Source of the DNA: Sphingomonas sanguinis
Lineage (GTDB): Bacteria > Pseudomonadota > Alphaproteobacteria > Sphingomonadales > Sphingomonadaceae
Assembly: GCF_001476905.1 (NCBI RefSeq)
Contig: NZ_LDTE01000009.1
Location: forward strand, 1-64,000
Length of the DNA stretch: 64,000 bases
Direction of reading: 5' to 3'
The notes beneath the pieces were generated by a model. It was given only the letters and a program-made list of their open reading frames with translations. It was not told the origin of the DNA and did no database searches. Shown one piece after another: positions 63,929 to 64,000 of the stretch (position 1 is its first letter; each line of letters opens with the position of its first letter). The position numbers were made by a program, and so were the translations under genes.

Positions 63929-64000
63929 ATGTCTTTATTAAAAATAATGTCATGTGCAGTGGTAGTTGTTCAAGTGGCAACGGTAGCTAGCGCACAAGGC
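63929..64000 (+). CDS. Start of a secreted protein, cut by window edge
   Basis: The first 24 codons are seen: MSLLKIMSCAVVVVQVAT then VASAQG. This is a signal peptide with an expected cleavage after ASA. The rest lies outside; family unknown. Confidence 0.55.
   Translation, partial: MSLLKIMSCAVVVVQVATVASAQG

Larger units (their letters stand above)
57378..64000. mobile_element. AT-rich genomic island, left end
   Basis: It starts at the tRNA-Leu remnant and continues to the window end. Composition turns abruptly AT-rich (especially 57840-59960 and 61550-62100). Genes: AAA-TOPRIM ATPase, serine recombinase, several small proteins, SRAP remnant, MucR. No tyrosine integrase is in the visible part; it should sit near the intact tRNA-Leu. 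Near the end, TTACACG-type direct repeats (57550-57570) may be integrase arm sites. Confidence 0.85.

Overview
The window looks like a chromosome segment of a sphingomonad (Alphaproteobacteria, Sphingomonas-like). The evidence is very high GC coding sequence in the middle, several family-level markers (RcnB-type Arg-rich protein, ATPase inhibitor subunit zeta, a TonB-receptor-rich repertoire, a fused ThiS-ThiG, MucR and GapR-type regulators), an alphaproteobacterial GTTC-N7-GTTC SOS box and an EcfG-type stress promoter. Species-level assignment is an inference.

Three blocks can be separated. (1) Bases 1 to about 15,461 are one end of an integrated phage-like element inserted at the 3' end of a complete tRNA-Glu(TTC) (15459-15533). 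A leftward operon of mostly 4-bp-overlapping genes carries a Cro-like regulator, small unknowns, its own sliding clamp, a helicase-methyltransferase fusion, a GapR-domain protein, SSB and a primase-polymerase/D5 helicase. An S24-type repressor lies opposite, and at least five copies of a 13-bp palindromic operator control both arms. The rightward arm carries a P-loop protein, a cupin-like protein, a DndC/PAPS-reductase-like protein, small unknowns, an excisionase-like protein and a tyrosine integrase. No capsid or terminase gene is visible, so either these lie to the left or the element is not a complete phage.

(2) Bases 15,534 to about 57,377 are core chromosome: recJ, a prolyl hydroxylase, an RcnB-like protein, a ZnuD-like receptor with a possible Zur site, an S24 repressor divergent from a two-gene operon with an SOS box between them, tamA-tamB, a second TonB receptor, glnB-glnA, arsC, aroQ-accB-accC, a thiS-thiG fusion, csbD, 3-oxoacid CoA-transferase genes split by a HAD lipoprotein, leuC-leuD, zeta subunit-bolA-grxD, a blaI-blaR1 pair with two operators, nadA-nadC, RNase T2 and a peptide-binding lipoprotein.

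(3) From 57,378 to the right end lies a second, clearly more AT-rich island. It begins at a 3' half of tRNA-Leu(TAA), which is the displaced half of an attachment site; the intact tRNA should lie beyond the right edge. The island holds a single-gene AAA ATPase-TOPRIM (OLD-like, candidate defence), a serine recombinase with a 12-bp inverted repeat upstream, a set of small secreted or membrane proteins, a remnant of an SRAP/YedK gene, a strongly structured noncoding segment (62445-62577, candidate RNA), a lipoprotein, a MucR-family regulator without its zinc ligands, and the start of a secreted protein cut by the window edge.
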